Shown here: one piece after another, positions 1 through 13,400 of the stretch
How the letters are laid out: each line of letters begins with the position of its first letter
How positions within the stretch are numbered: the stretch's first letter is position 1
Source: Antitrichia curtipendula
Taxonomy: Eukaryota; Streptophyta; Bryopsida; Hypnales; Leucodontaceae
Length of the DNA: 64,000 nucleotides
NCBI GenBank assembly: GCA_951230915.1
Contig: OX579637.1
Span: 30,690,001-30,754,000, forward strand
Reading direction: 5' to 3'
Translations under genes and position numbers: made by a program
Notes under the pieces: model-generated
Told to the model about the DNA's origin: nothing
Seen by the model: only the letters and a program-made list of their open reading frames with translations
The model's database searches: none

Positions 1-277
1 GGATGTCGGCTTCAAAATGAGTTTTGCAAATGTGCACCGCCACATGAGTATCTCCAAGAGGACCATTGGCACCAAGCACAAGATCTGAGTTTGCACTGTG
101 GCATATACCTTCACCAACAAGAATACTTGCATCATTATAGAGGGTAACAACACTTGTATTCTAGAGTTGCCTAGGAATTCCTTCACACTCGGAAATGTCA
201 ACATCCATTTCAACATGGTCTTCAATATCATCGTCACCCCAATCTATATTCTCAAGAGGGTCGTCTAGGAGGCTCAT
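1..277 (-). pseudogene. End of an unidentified acidic protein gene, running off the left edge
   Basis: A minus-strand frame opens at ATG 277-275 and stays open to the window edge except for one TAG at 163-161. The first 38 residues are strongly acidic (about 14 Asp/Glu), and after the stop the frame reads as ordinary protein. A TGCAG just upstream of the ATG could be a splice acceptor, so this may be an internal exon. The product is not recognised. Acidic linker segments of similar character occur in the large paralogous genes at 37-63 kb, and this locus carries the same palindrome family as copy 1, so it may be part of a further copy. That link is inference. Confidence 0.4.
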
Positions 278-365
278 TTTACCTGCACACGTGAGAATAT
301 GGTAAATTAATAGAACTATAAGCATTGAATGTGCAAACTGCGTACAAAGTACTACATGTCAACAT

Positions 366-1179
366 TTTAGGTCGAATCGACCTAAACAACAACACCATTC
401 AATGTACAGATTCTAAAGGGTACTGAAGAACCCAAACCCAAAAATTCCTCTACATGATGATATTGATATCACGGCTAAATAGAAATCCTGCTAGATTATC
501 TACAACGTAGACCATTTGATGTACGATCTGGACAAGCAGGATTCAATACACAAAAGCAACAGAAGTAACTACATTGACCCAGTACAGGTAAGATCAACCA
601 AAATGCCAAGGCTATTGAACAAATAGTATTGGTTAAGTTTGTTTATATAACTGGCCCCCTAAGCCATCCAATTAGATAAACTCCAACAACCTTAAGTATA
701 AGGAGTTTATTAACCAAATGGATCTATAGAGTTTAGGTCGAGTCGACCTAATTCAGATTTCCCAATCCCAGTACAGATATCTGGAAAGCAGACATCCACA
801 TTGAAGTTATTACAATAAGAAATTCTAGAAATTCTTCTCGTAGAAAGCGTTCACATGGGTGGATTCCAGGACACGTATCGGCTTCGCTTTTAGGTAGAGT
901 CGACCTAAATGTGTGACATTGTTCACTTCACTTGGTATTGTACTTGATTATCATTTCTTCAAGAGTAACAATGCAACAAAGCCCAATACTTCAAATGATA
1001 CAAGAGAACTGGTAGATTGCATTTGTTTCAGTTTAGGTCGAGTCGACCTAAAGCAAGCTTCGGAAGAGAAAGTCTTCACGACATACAGTGCCGGTCCTAG
1101 TAGTGCTCAACTCATACCTAATTGTCCAGTGATACAATCCCACGTATCGTATCCAAGTTTTAGGTCGTATCAACCTAAA
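366..1179. repeat. Cluster of five 21-bp palindromes (family 1)
   Basis: Near-perfect palindromes lie at 366-386, 732-752, 889-909, 1032-1052 and 1159-1179, with arms TTTAGGTCGA and TCGACCTAAA around one central base. The first and fourth are perfect; the third has one mismatch, the fifth several. A half-site is at about 1303. No coding sequence is evident between them. The same family recurs at 36.5-48 kb around copy 1 of the large gene. Confidence 0.85.
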
Positions 1180-1309
1180 TTATGTAACATAACTGGAGTA
1201 TTACAATGTTGGTCAAGTTAATTTTCTCCATTATTTCAGGAATCTCAGGAAGAGCCAAATGTTTACTCTTGTTTCCGGAAATTACGGCGACATAATCGGG
1301 TATTTTAGG

Positions 1310-2590
1310 TCTGCACTAGAGAATTCTTAAGCGTCACAAGGATCTGAACAATCTCGCACACAATTCACATCATTGCTGAACACCACAACATCTGATCAAT
1401 TTTGAACAAGACTGACAAAAACACAAATGGGAGTGGAAGCTGAAAGGACTTGTGCATCTTCTTCGTAAACCTTGCACTGAAACTGATTTTTCCGTGGGTA
1501 GCAAGATTCCTGCATATCATACCTAGAGCTTGAAGCGCCTCAACAAACTACATAACACAAGTCGCCGACATTCTCTACTAAGCAATTTGCAACAAGCTCC
1601 AATAAATCCTTAACAAGGTAAGAAGTTAACCAAACATGCAACGTCCAGGTACAAGGAAAGGAGCACTGTCTACACAGAGTTGTAATTGCATTTCCGAAAG
1701 TATGAAAAGAGGAGTCATTGAAGCAAACGTCGATAGAAGTCAAGCACTTCCTGGCAGGAATGGAGACGGCAAGAAGTACAAAGCTTGCATTCAAATTTGA
1801 AAATGTCAACCCGGAAAGCAAGGTTGTTCATCGGAATTCCCTGAGATGCCTCTACTATTCATGGAGAATAAGACAAGGGTGATATGTGGCCTAAATTCTC
1901 CCACCACCTTATTTAGGGCCGATAGATCACTAGAACTCTACATTCTATTGGATTCTTTGTTTTTTGGATTTGGAGAATGTTTCTAACATTCTTTTTTTAA
2001 ATCCAATATGCAATCTTCACTACCATTGCGCTTTTTAAGATGATGGCTTTAGGAACTACTATTAGTAATTTTGTCGTTTTTTAAATGTCAACAACATCAT
2101 TAACCCCCATACATGATGGACCCATGAACACTTATTTCATTCCTCGTTGTTTGTCACTCAATTTACATGTCTACTTTACTTTAGGTAGAAAATTCGATTC
2201 TTATGTGGAAATTGATTTTCTTGAGAATTTTTGAAGAAAAAGTTAAAGAAAATCACACTAGTAGGAAGTTATTTCAAAAATATTGAAAATTTCAGTATGC
2301 GTGTATATTAAAATGAGAAACATTATGGTGTAAACCCAAATTACGTGCCATTCTATAATTTAAAAAAATACACATTGAAAGTACATAGTAACTTCAAACA
2401 TTGCAATAAAACATCCAATATTAGGAATTTTTTCAAGTTCAAGATGGAGTTGGAACTACAATCCATGGCTTTCATTTTGTTAGTTAGGCCCAAAGTCATA
2501 AAATATCATGTTTGTGGAGAAATTTCAGATTTAAGGCAAGGAGAAACAACTTCTTCACATACATTAAAGTAGCATATTCTATGATCCGAT
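1310..2590. other. AT-rich intergenic stretch, no gene seen
   Basis: I see no convincing coding frame, RNA gene or terminal repeats here. The short open frames lack any recognisable domain or splice structure. Confidence 0.5.
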
Positions 2591-3200
2591 AGAATAAATA
2601 TACACACGAGTCGGAAATACATCCCTCGTTTAGAGTCCATGGCCATTTTGTTCCAATGCTACTTGTTTGCACTTTAAAAGTCAATTCAAAAATTACATAA
2701 GTAATAAACACCTTGTAGTAATTCACAAAATCCAAGAACAATGAACACAATCAACCACTTATTAGAAAAATTAAAAAGGTGAGGGAAAAAAATGCATGTA
2801 CGTTGGAAATACTTCCAAGTGAACACTTACTACTGTAGAGTCTATGGCCATTTCATTTCAATGCTATTCTCTTACACTCAAGAAATGAGTCCAAAAATTA
2901 AGGGACCCCTCTAACGTACTGTTTCACCTCAAAATCTAAGTACTAGTCTCTACACTCGTCGAAATAAGGCGAAGTGCTTGGACTAAAAATATACACACGT
3001 GATGGAAATACATCCCTCGTTTAGGGTCTAAAGCCATTTTGTTCCAATTAAACAAATACTACTTCTTTGCACTGTCTACAAAATTCAATTCAACAATCAA
3101 TCATAAAAATAATAGAACCCTCATACTAAATAATTCACAAACTCCAAGAACAATACCCCACAATCAATCATCACAAAAATACAAAACTAAACCCCAAAAA
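2590..3200. repeat. Three degenerate ~200-bp direct repeats
   Basis: The phrase GGAAATACATCCCTCGTTTAG followed by a CCATTTTGTTCCAAT block starts near 2,610 and again near 3,003. A more diverged version, with GGAAATACTTCC and GGCCATTTCATTTCAATGC, lies between them near 2,805. The spacing is about 195-200 bp. The units sit directly left of satellite A but do not resemble its monomer. Confidence 0.6.
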
Positions 3201-3464
3201 TGTCACGGTATACGACTTTTCTGAAGTTTTGGGTATATAAAATTATTAATAAAGTTAGTAGTACAAGATAAGTACTTTTTGCAATTCTTTGTCAATTTTA
3301 AAACTACTTGAATAAAATACATGTCAAAAAAATATGGAAAGAAGTTGCATAATACATTTGGAAGAAATTGAACTTCTTAATCTCTTATCTCGAGTATGGT
3401 ATCCATTATTCTAGTCAGAGTGATTGGATCATTGACGAGGCTATTATTAACATGATTAATTTAA

Positions 3465-6400
3465 CATAAAACCGTGTCTATAGTTTAGTGGCTCCATACA
3501 TCAAATGTCATAGACTTGATTTGGGAAGCACTTTGAACTAAATTGTGGAAACTGCAAATATCCACAAGCATTTGAATCCATGGAAATATTGAGTTTGTGC
3601 ATAATTTCAATCCATCCCCACGTGAATCAAAAAAACTTGGAATAAAACTGGGTCTGTAGTTTAATGGCTCCCTTCATCAAATGTCATCGAATTTCATTTG
3701 GAAAGCCACTTGAACAAGATTGTGGAAGTTGCAAATACCTCCAAGTATTTGAACGCCTCCAGGTATTTGAATCCATGGAAGAATTGAACTTGTGCGTATT
3801 TTCAAACCATCCCCACGTGAATCAATAATACTTGGAATAAAACTATGTCTATAGTTTAGTGGCCCCCTTTATCAAATATCATCGAATTTGATTTGGGAAG
3901 TTGCAAATACCCCCAAGTATTTGAATCCATGGAAACACTGAATTTGTGCGTAATTTCAATCCATCCCCACGTGAATCAAGAAAACTTGGAATAAAATTGG
4001 GTCTGTAGTTTAGTGGCCTCCTTTATCAAATGTCATGGAATTTGATTTGGAAAGCCACTTGAACGAGATTGTGGAAGGTGCAAATACCCCCAAGTATTTG
4101 AACACCTCCAGGTATTTGAATCCATGGAAGTATTGAACTTGTGCGTATTTTCAAACCATCCCCACGTGAATCAATAATACTTGGAATAAAACTATGTCTG
4201 TAGTTTAGTGTCTCCCTTTATCAAATGTTATAGAATTTGATTTGAGAAGCCACTTGAACGAGATTGTGGAAGTTGCAAATACCCCCAAGTATTTGAATCC
4301 ATGGAAACATTGAATTTGTGCGTAATTTCAATCCATCCCCACGTGAATCAAAAAAACTTGGAATAAATCTGGGTCTGTAGATTAGTGGCTCCGATTATCA
4401 AATGTCATAGATATTGATTTGGGAAGCCACTTGAACCAGATTGTGGAAGTTGCAAATACCTACAAGCATTTGAATCTAAGAAAATACTGAATTAGTGCGA
4501 AGTTTCAATCCATCCCCACGTGAATAAAAAAAAATTGGAATTAAATCAGGCCTGTAGTTTAGAGGCTCTCTACATCAAATGTCAAGGAATTCAATTTTGG
4601 AAGCCTCTTGGAGGAGATTGTGGAAGTTGCAAATACCCTCAAGTATTTGTATCCATAAAAATACTGAATTTTTGCTTAATTTCAATCCGTCCCCACGTGA
4701 ATCAGAGAAATTTGGAATAAACTTGGGCCTATAGTTTAGTGGCTCCCTACATCAAATGTCATGGAATTCGATTTGGGAGGCACTTGAACCAGATTGTGGA
4801 AGTTGCAAATACCCTCAAGTAGTTGAATCCATGGAAGTACTGAATTTGTGCGTAGTTTCAATCCATCTCCACGTGAATAAAAAAAGCTTGGAATAAAATA
4901 AGGCCTGTAGTTTAGTGGCTCCTTAAATCAAATGTCATCGAATTTGATTTGGGAAGCCATTTGAACGAGATTGTGGACGTTGCAAATACCCCCAAGTTTT
5001 TGAATCCATAGAACTACTGAATTTGTGCGTAAATTCAATCCATCCCCACTTGAATCAAAAAAACTTAGAATAAAATAAGGCTTGTAGTTTAGTGGCTCTC
5101 TACATCAAATGTCATGGAATTTGATTTGCAAAGCCACTTGAACTAAATTGTGGAAGTTGCAAATACTCCCAAGTATTTGAACCCATGGGAATATTGAGTT
5201 TGTGCGTACTTTCAATCCATCCCCACGTGAATCAAGAAAACATAGAATGAAACTGGTCCTGTAGTTGAGTGGCTCACTACATCAAATGTTATGGAATTTG
5301 ATTTGCGAAGCCACTTGAACTAAATTGTGGAAGGTACAAATACCCTCAAGTATTTGAATCCATGGAATTATTGAATTTATGCGTGATTTCATTCCATCTC
5401 CACGTGAATCAAAGAAATTTGGAATGAACTTGGGCTTGTAGTTTAGTGGCTCCCTACATCAAATGTCATGGAATTGGATTTGAGAAGCCACTTGAACGAG
5501 ATTGTGGACGTTGCAAACACCCCCAAGTATTTGAATCCATGGAAATCCTAAATTTGTGCGTAATTTCAATCCATCCCCACGTGAATCACAAAAACTTGGA
5601 ATAAAATTGGGTCTGTAGTTTAGTTGCTCCCATTATCAAATGTCATGGAATTTTTTTTGGGAAGCCACTTGAATGATATTGTGGACGTTGCAAATACCCC
5701 CAAGCATTTGAATCCATGGAAATATTGAGTTTGTGCATTATTTCAATCCATCCGCACGTGAATCAATAAAACTTGGAATAAAATTGGGTCTATAGTTTAG
5801 TGGCTCCCTTTATCAAATGTCATAGAATTTGATTTGAGAAGCCACTTGAATGAGATTGCGGAAGTTGCAAATACCCCCAAGTATTTGAATCCATGGAAAC
5901 ATTGAATTTGTGCGTAATTTCAATCCATCTCCACGTGAATCAAAAAAACTTGGAATAAATCTGGGTCTGTAGATTAGTGGCTCCCTTTATCAAATGTCAT
6001 GGAATTCAATTTGGGAGGCACTTGAACCAGATTGTGGAAGTTGCAAATACCCTCAAGTAGTCGAATCCATGGAAGTACTGAATTTGTGCGTAATTTCAAT
6101 CCATCCCCACTTGAATCAAAAAACTTGGAATAAAATAAGGCCTGTTGTTTAGTGGCTCACTACATCAAATATCATGAAATTTGATTTGCGAAGCCACTTG
6201 AACTAAATTGTGGAAGTTGCAAATACCCCCAAGCATTTGAATCCATGGAATTATTGAATTTGTGCATAATTTCATTCCATCTCCACGTGAATCAAAGAAA
6301 TTTGGAATGAACTTGGGCTTGTAGTTTAGTGGCTCTCTACATCAAATGTCATGGAATTTGATTTGGGTAGCCACTTGAACTAAATTGTGGAAGTAGCAAA

Positions 6401-7455
6401 TACTCCCAAGTATTTGAATCCATGGAAGTCCTGATTTGTGCGTAATCTCAATCCATCCCCACGTGAATCAAGAAAACTTGGAATAAAAGAAGGCCTGTAG
6501 TTTAGTGGCTCTCTACATCAAATGTCATAAAATTTGATTTGTGAAGCCACTTGAACTAAATTGTGAAAGTTGCAAACACCCCCAAGTATTTGAAACCATA
6601 TAGTTATTGAATTTGTGTGTAATTTCAATCCATCCCCACGTGAATCAAAAAAACATGGAATGAACTTAGACCTGTACTTTAGTGGCTCTCTACATCAAAT
6701 GTCATGGAATTTGATTTGAGAAGCCACTTGAACTAAATTGTGGAAAATGCAATTACCCTCAAGTATTTGAATCCCTGGAAACATTGAGTTTGTGCGTAAT
6801 TTCAATCCATCCCCACGTGATTCAAGAAAACTTGGAATAAAACTGGTCTTGTAGTTTGATGGCTCTCTACATCAAATGCCATGGAATTTGATTTGGGAAG
6901 CCACTTGAACCAGATTGTGGAAGTTGTAAATACCCCCAAGCATTTGAATCTATGGAATTATTGAATTTGTGCGTAATTTCAATCCATCCCCACGTGAATC
7001 AGAGAAATTTGGAATAAAACTGGGCCTGTAGTTTAGTGGCTCCCTACATCAAATGTCATGGAATTTGATTTGGGAAGCCAGATGAACTAAATTGTGGAAG
7101 TTGCAAGTACCCTCAAATATTTGAATCCATGGAATTATTGAATTTGTGCGTATATTCAATCCATCCCCACGTGAATCAAAGAAATTTGGAATAAAACTGG
7201 GCCTGTAGTTTAGTGGCACCCTACATCAAATTTCATGGAATTTGATTTAGGAAGCCAATTGGACAAGATTTTCGAAGTTGCAAACACCCCCAAGTGTTTG
7301 AATCCATGGAATTATTGAATTTGTGCGTAATTTCAATCCATCCCCACATGAATCAAAGAATTTGGACTAAAATTGGGCCTGTAGTTTAGTGGCTCCCTAC
7401 ATCAAATGTCATGGAAGTTGATTTGAAAAGCCACTCGAACAAGATTGTGGAAGTT
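3465..7455. repeat. Satellite A, 177-bp tandem repeat, about 22 copies
   Basis: The landmark TAGTTTAGTGGCTCC recurs at 3481, 3657, 3852, 4007, 4201, 4378, 4555 and 4732, giving a 177-bp period. Two early monomers differ by ~20-bp insertions or deletions. Other monomer landmarks are CCCCCAAGTATTTGAATCC and ATCCATCCCCACGTGAATC. The copies are clearly diverged and no long coding frame exists. The last monomer switches into satellite B at about 7,455, inside a TTGCA...AATACCCCCAA stretch present in both satellites. Confidence 0.95.
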
Positions 7456-10400
7456 GCACATAAAATACCCCCAAATGCGCATGACCGTAGATATTTCACG
7501 AACTCAAACCCCTAACTCCATTTGCAAATTTTACAGTTCTTTCTTCCATGGCTTCTCGTCAAAATTCCACGAACATGGACTTGGGATCCCTAAAGTACAG
7601 GATATGGTTGGTTTTATTTATTTTTCTCTTTTGCACATAATATTCCCCCAACTGTGCATGACCGTAGATATTTTACGAACTCAAATTCCTAACTCCATTT
7701 GCAACTTACACAATTCATTATTCCATGGATTCACGTTAAAACTCCATAAATTTGGGCTTGGGATCCCTAAAGTAAAGGATATGGTTGGTTTTATTTATTT
7801 TTCACTTTTGCACATAAAATACCCCAAAATGCGCATGACCATAGATATTTCACGAACTCAAATTCCTAACCCCATTTGCAACTTATACAATTTGTTCTTC
7901 CATGGTTTCACGTTAAAACTCCACTAACTTGGACTTGGCATCCCTAAAGTAAAGGATATGGTTGGTTTTAATTATTTTTCTCTTCTGCACAAAAAATACC
8001 CCCAAATGCGGTTGACCGTAGATATTTCAAGAACTCAAATTCCTAACTCCATTTGCAACTTACACAATTCTTTCTTCCATGGTTTCACATCAAAATTCCA
8101 TGAATTTGGACTTGAGATCCCTAAAGTAAAGGATATGGTTGGTTATATTTATTTTCCTCCTTTACACATAAAATACCCCCAAATGCGCATGACCGTAGAT
8201 ATTTCACAAACTCAAACTCCTAACTCCATTTGCAACTTACACAATTCATTCTTCCATGGTTTCACGTCAAAACTCCATGAATTTGGACTTGGGATCCCTA
8301 AACTAAAGGATATGGTTGGTTTTATTTCTTTTTCTTTTTCGCAAATAAAACACCCCAAAATGCGCATGACCGTAGATGTTTCACGAATTCAAACTCCTAA
8401 ATCCATTTGCAACTTACACAATTCTTTCTTCCATAATTTCACGTCAAAACCCCACGAATTTGGACTAGGGATCCCTAAATTAAAGGATATGGTTGGTTTT
8501 ATTTAATTTTCTCTTTTGCACCTGAAATACCTCAAAATGCGCATAACTGTAGATGTTTCACGAACTCAAACGCCTAACTCCATTTACAACTTACACATTT
8601 CTTTCTTCCATAGGTACACGTCAAAATTCCATGAATTTGGGCTAGGGATCCCTAAATTAAAGGATATGGTTGGTTATATTTATTTTCCTCCATTACACAT
8701 GAAATATGCCCAAAATGCACATGACCGTAAATTTTTTAATGAATTCAAACTCCTAACTCCATTTGCAACTTACACAATTCCTTCTTCCATGGTTTTACGT
8801 CAAAACTCCATGAATTTGGATTTGGGATCCCTAAACTAAAGGATATGGTTGGTTTTATTTATTTTTCTCTTTCGCACATAAAATACCCCAAAATGCGCAT
8901 GATCGTAGATGTTTTATGAACTCAAACTTCTAACTCCATTTGCAACTTACAGAATTCTTTCTTCCATAATTTCACGTCAAAACTCCATGAATTTGGACTT
9001 AGGATTTTAAGTACAGGATATGGTTGGTTTTATTTATTTTTCTCTTTAGTACATAAAATACCCCCAACTGCGCATGAACGTCAATATTTCACGAACTCAA
9101 ACTCCTTATTCCTCTTGCAACATACACAATTCGTTCTTCCATGGTTTCACGTCGAGATTCTATGAATTTGGACTTGGGATTTTAAGTATAGGATATGGTT
9201 GGTTTTATTTATTTTTCTCTTTTGCACATGAAATACCTCAAAATGCGCATGACCGTTTATATTTTACGAACTCAAATTCCTAACTCCATTTGCAACTTAG
9301 ACAATTCTTTCTTCCATGGTTTCACATCAAAACTCCATGAATTTGGACTTGGTATCCCTAAATACAGGATATGGTTGGTTTTACTTATTTTTCTCTTTTG
9401 CACATAAAATACCCCCAAATGGGCATGACCGAAAATACTTCATGGATTCAACTTCTTAACTCCATTTGCAACTTACACAATTCTTTCTTCCATGGTTACA
9501 CGTCAAAATTCCATGAATTTGGACTTGGGATCCTTAAACTAAAGGATATGGTTGGATTTACTTATTTTTCACTTTCGCACATAAAATACCCCAAAATGCG
9601 CATGACCGTAGATATTTCACGATTTCAAACTCCTAAGTTCATTTGCAACTTACATAATTCGTTCTTCCATGGTTTTAAGTCAATATTCCATGAACTTGGA
9701 CCTGATATTCCTAAATATAGGTTATGGTTTGTTTTATTTATATTCCTCTTTTGCACATAAAATACCCCAAAATGTGCATGACCGTAGATATTTCACGAAT
9801 TCAAACTCCTAACTCCAACTGCAACTTATACAATTCTTTCTTCTATGGTTTCATGTGAAAACTCCATGAATTTGGACTAGGGATCCCTAAATTAAAGGAT
9901 ATGGTTGGTTTTGTTTAATTTTCTCTTTTGCACCTGAAATACCTTAAAATGCACATAATTGTAGATGTTTCACGAACTCAAACTTCTAACTCCATTTACA
10001 ACTTACACAATTCTTTCTTCCCTGGTTACACGTCAAAATTCCATGAATTTGGACTTGGGATCCCTAAAATACAGGATATGGTTGGTCTTATTTATTTTTC
10101 TCTTTCGCTCATAAAATACCCCAAATGCGCATAACCGTAGATATTTCACGAATTCAAACTCCTAAATCCATTTGCAACTTACACAATTCTTTCTTCCATG
10201 GTTTCACGTCAAAATTCCATGAATTTGGACTTGGGATCCCTAAAATACAGGATATGGTTGGTTTTGTTTAATTTTCTCTTTTGTACATAAAATACCCCAA
10301 ATTGCGCATGATCGTAGATATTTCACGAATTCAAACTCCTAAATCCATTTGCAACTTACACAATTCTTTCTTCCATGGTTTCACGTCAAAACTCCATGAA

Positions 10401-13400
10401 TTTGGACTTGGGATCCCTAAAATACAGGATATGGTTGGTTTTGTTTAATTTTCTCTTTTGTACATAAAATATCCCAAATTGCGCATGATCGTAATTATTT
10501 CACGAACTCAAACTCCTAACTCCATTTGCAACTTACACAATTTATTCTTCCATGGTTTCACTACAGAATTCCATGAACTTAGACTTGGAATCCTGAAAGT
10601 ACAGGATATGGTTGGTTGCATTTATTTTTCTCTTTTGCACATAAAATACCCCCAAATGCGCATGTCCATAATTATTTCACGAATTCAAACTCCTAACTCC
10701 CTTTGCAACTTACACAATTCTTTCTTCCATGGTTTCACATCAAAAGTCCATGAACTTGGTCTTAGGATCCCTAAAGTACAGGATATGGTTGCTTTTATTT
10801 ATTTTTCTCTTTTGCACATAGAATACCCCCAAATGCGCATGACCAAAGTTATTTCACGAATTCAAACTCCTAACTCCATTTGCAACTTATACGATTCTTT
10901 CTTCCATGGTTTCACGTCAAAAGTCCATGAACTTGGACTTGGGATCCCTAAAGTACAGGATATGGTTGGTTGCATTTATTTTTCTCTTTTGCACATAAAA
11001 TACCCCCAAATGCGCATGTCCATAATTATTTCACGAATTCAAACTCCTAACTCCCTTTGCAACTTACACAATTTTTTCTTCCATGGTTTCACATCAAAAG
11101 TCCATGAACTTGGACTTGGGATCCCTAAAGTACAGAATATGGTTGGTTTTATTTATTTTTCTCTTTTGCACATAAAATATGCTCAAATGCGCATGACCGT
11201 AAATATTCACAAATTCAAACTCCCAACTGTATTTGCAACTTACACAATTCATTCTTCCATGGTTTCAGGTGAAAATTCCTGAATTTGGGCTTGGGATCCC
11301 TAAATACAGGATTTGGTTGGTTTTATTTATTTTTCTATTTTGCACATAAATAATCTCCAAATGCGCATAGCCGTAAATAATTCACCAATTCAAACTCCTA
11401 ACTCCATTTGCAACTTACACAATTTTTTCTTCCATGGTTTCACGACAAAAGTCCATGAACTTGGACTTGGGATCCCTAAAGTACAGGATATGGTTGCTTT
11501 TATTTATTTTTCTCTTTTGCACAGAGAATACCAACAAATGCGCATGACCGTAATTATTTCACGAATTCAAAGTCCTAACTCCATTTACAACTTACACGAT
11601 TCTTTCTTCTATGGTTTCAGGTGAAAATCCATGAATTTGGACTTCGGATCCCTAAGTACAGGATATGGTTGGTTTTATTTATTTTTCTCTTTTGCACATA
11701 AAATGCCCCAAAATGCGCATGACCGTAGATATTTCACGAACTCAAACTCCTAACTCCATTTGCGACTTTTACAATTCTTTTTCTATGGTTTCACGTCAAA
11801 ATTCCATGAACTTGGACTTGGGATCCCTAGGTACAGGATATGGTTGGTTTTATTTATTTTTCTCTTTTGCACATAACATACCCCCAAATGCACACGACAG
11901 TAATTATTTCAAGAATTCAAACTCCTAACTCGATTTGCAACTTACACAATTCTTTCTTCCATGGTTTCCCGTCAAAATTCCATGAACTTGGACTTGAGAT
12001 CCTTAAAGTTCAAGATATGGTTGGTTTTATTTATATTTCTCTTTTGCACATAAAATACCCCAGAATGCGAGTGACCCTACTTACTTCACGAACTCAAACA
12101 CCTTACTCCATTTGCAACTTACACAAATCTTTCTTCTATGGTTTCACGTCCAAATTCCATGAACTTGGACTTGGGATCCGGAAAGTACAGGATATGGTTG
12201 GTTGCATCTATTTTTCTCTTTTGCATATAAAATACCACCAAATGCGCATGAACGTAAATACTTCACGAATTCAAACACCTAACTCTATTTGAAACTTACA
12301 CAAATCTTTCTTTCATGGTTCACGTGAAAATTCCATGAACATGGAATTGAGATCCCTAAAGTACAGGATATGGTTGGTTTTGATAATATTCCTCTTTTGC
12401 ACATAACATACCCCCAAATGCGCATGACGGTAATTACATCACGAATTTGAACTCCTAACTCCATTTGCAACTTACACAGTTCTTTCTTTCATGGATTCAC
12501 GTCAAAATTCCATGAACTTGGACTTGGGATCTTTAAGTATAGGATATGCTAGGTCTTACTTATTTTTCTCTTTTGCACATAAAATATCCCCAAATGCGCA
12601 TTCATTGACCGTAATCAATTCACGAACTCGAACACCTAACTCCATTTGCAACTTTCACAGTTCTTTCTTCCATGGGTTCACGTCAAAATTCCATGAACTT
12701 GGACATGGGATCCCTAAATACATGATATGGTTGGTTTTATTTATTTTTCTCTTTTGCACATGAAATACCCCCAAATGCGCATGACCGTAATTACTTCCCG
12801 AACTCGAACACCTAACTCCATTTGCAACTTATACAATTCTTTCTTCCATGGTTTCACGTCAAAATTCCATGAAATTGGACTTGGAATCCTGAAAGTACAG
12901 GATATGGTTGGTTGCATTTATTTTTCTCTTTTGCACATAAAATACCCCCAAGTGCGCATGGCCGTAAATATTTCACGAATTCAAACTCCTAACGCCATTT
13001 GCAACTTATTCAATTCTTTCTTCCATGGTTTTATTCAAAATTCCATGAACTTGGACTTGGGATCCGTAATGTACAGGATATGGTTGGTTTTATATACTTT
13101 TCTCTTTTGCACATAAAATACTCCCAAATGCGCATGACTGTAAATATTTGACGAACTCAAACTCCTAACTCCATTTGCAACTTACACAATTTATTCTTCC
13201 ATGGTTTCACGACAGAAGTCCATGAACTTGGACTTGGAATCCTGAAAGTACACGATATGGTTGGTTTTATTTATTTTTCTCATTTGCACCTAAAATACCC
13301 CCAGGAGCGCATGACCGTAAATATTTCACACACTCAAACTCCTAACTTCATTTGCAACTTACACAATTCTATCTTCCATGGTTTCACGTCAAATTTCCAT

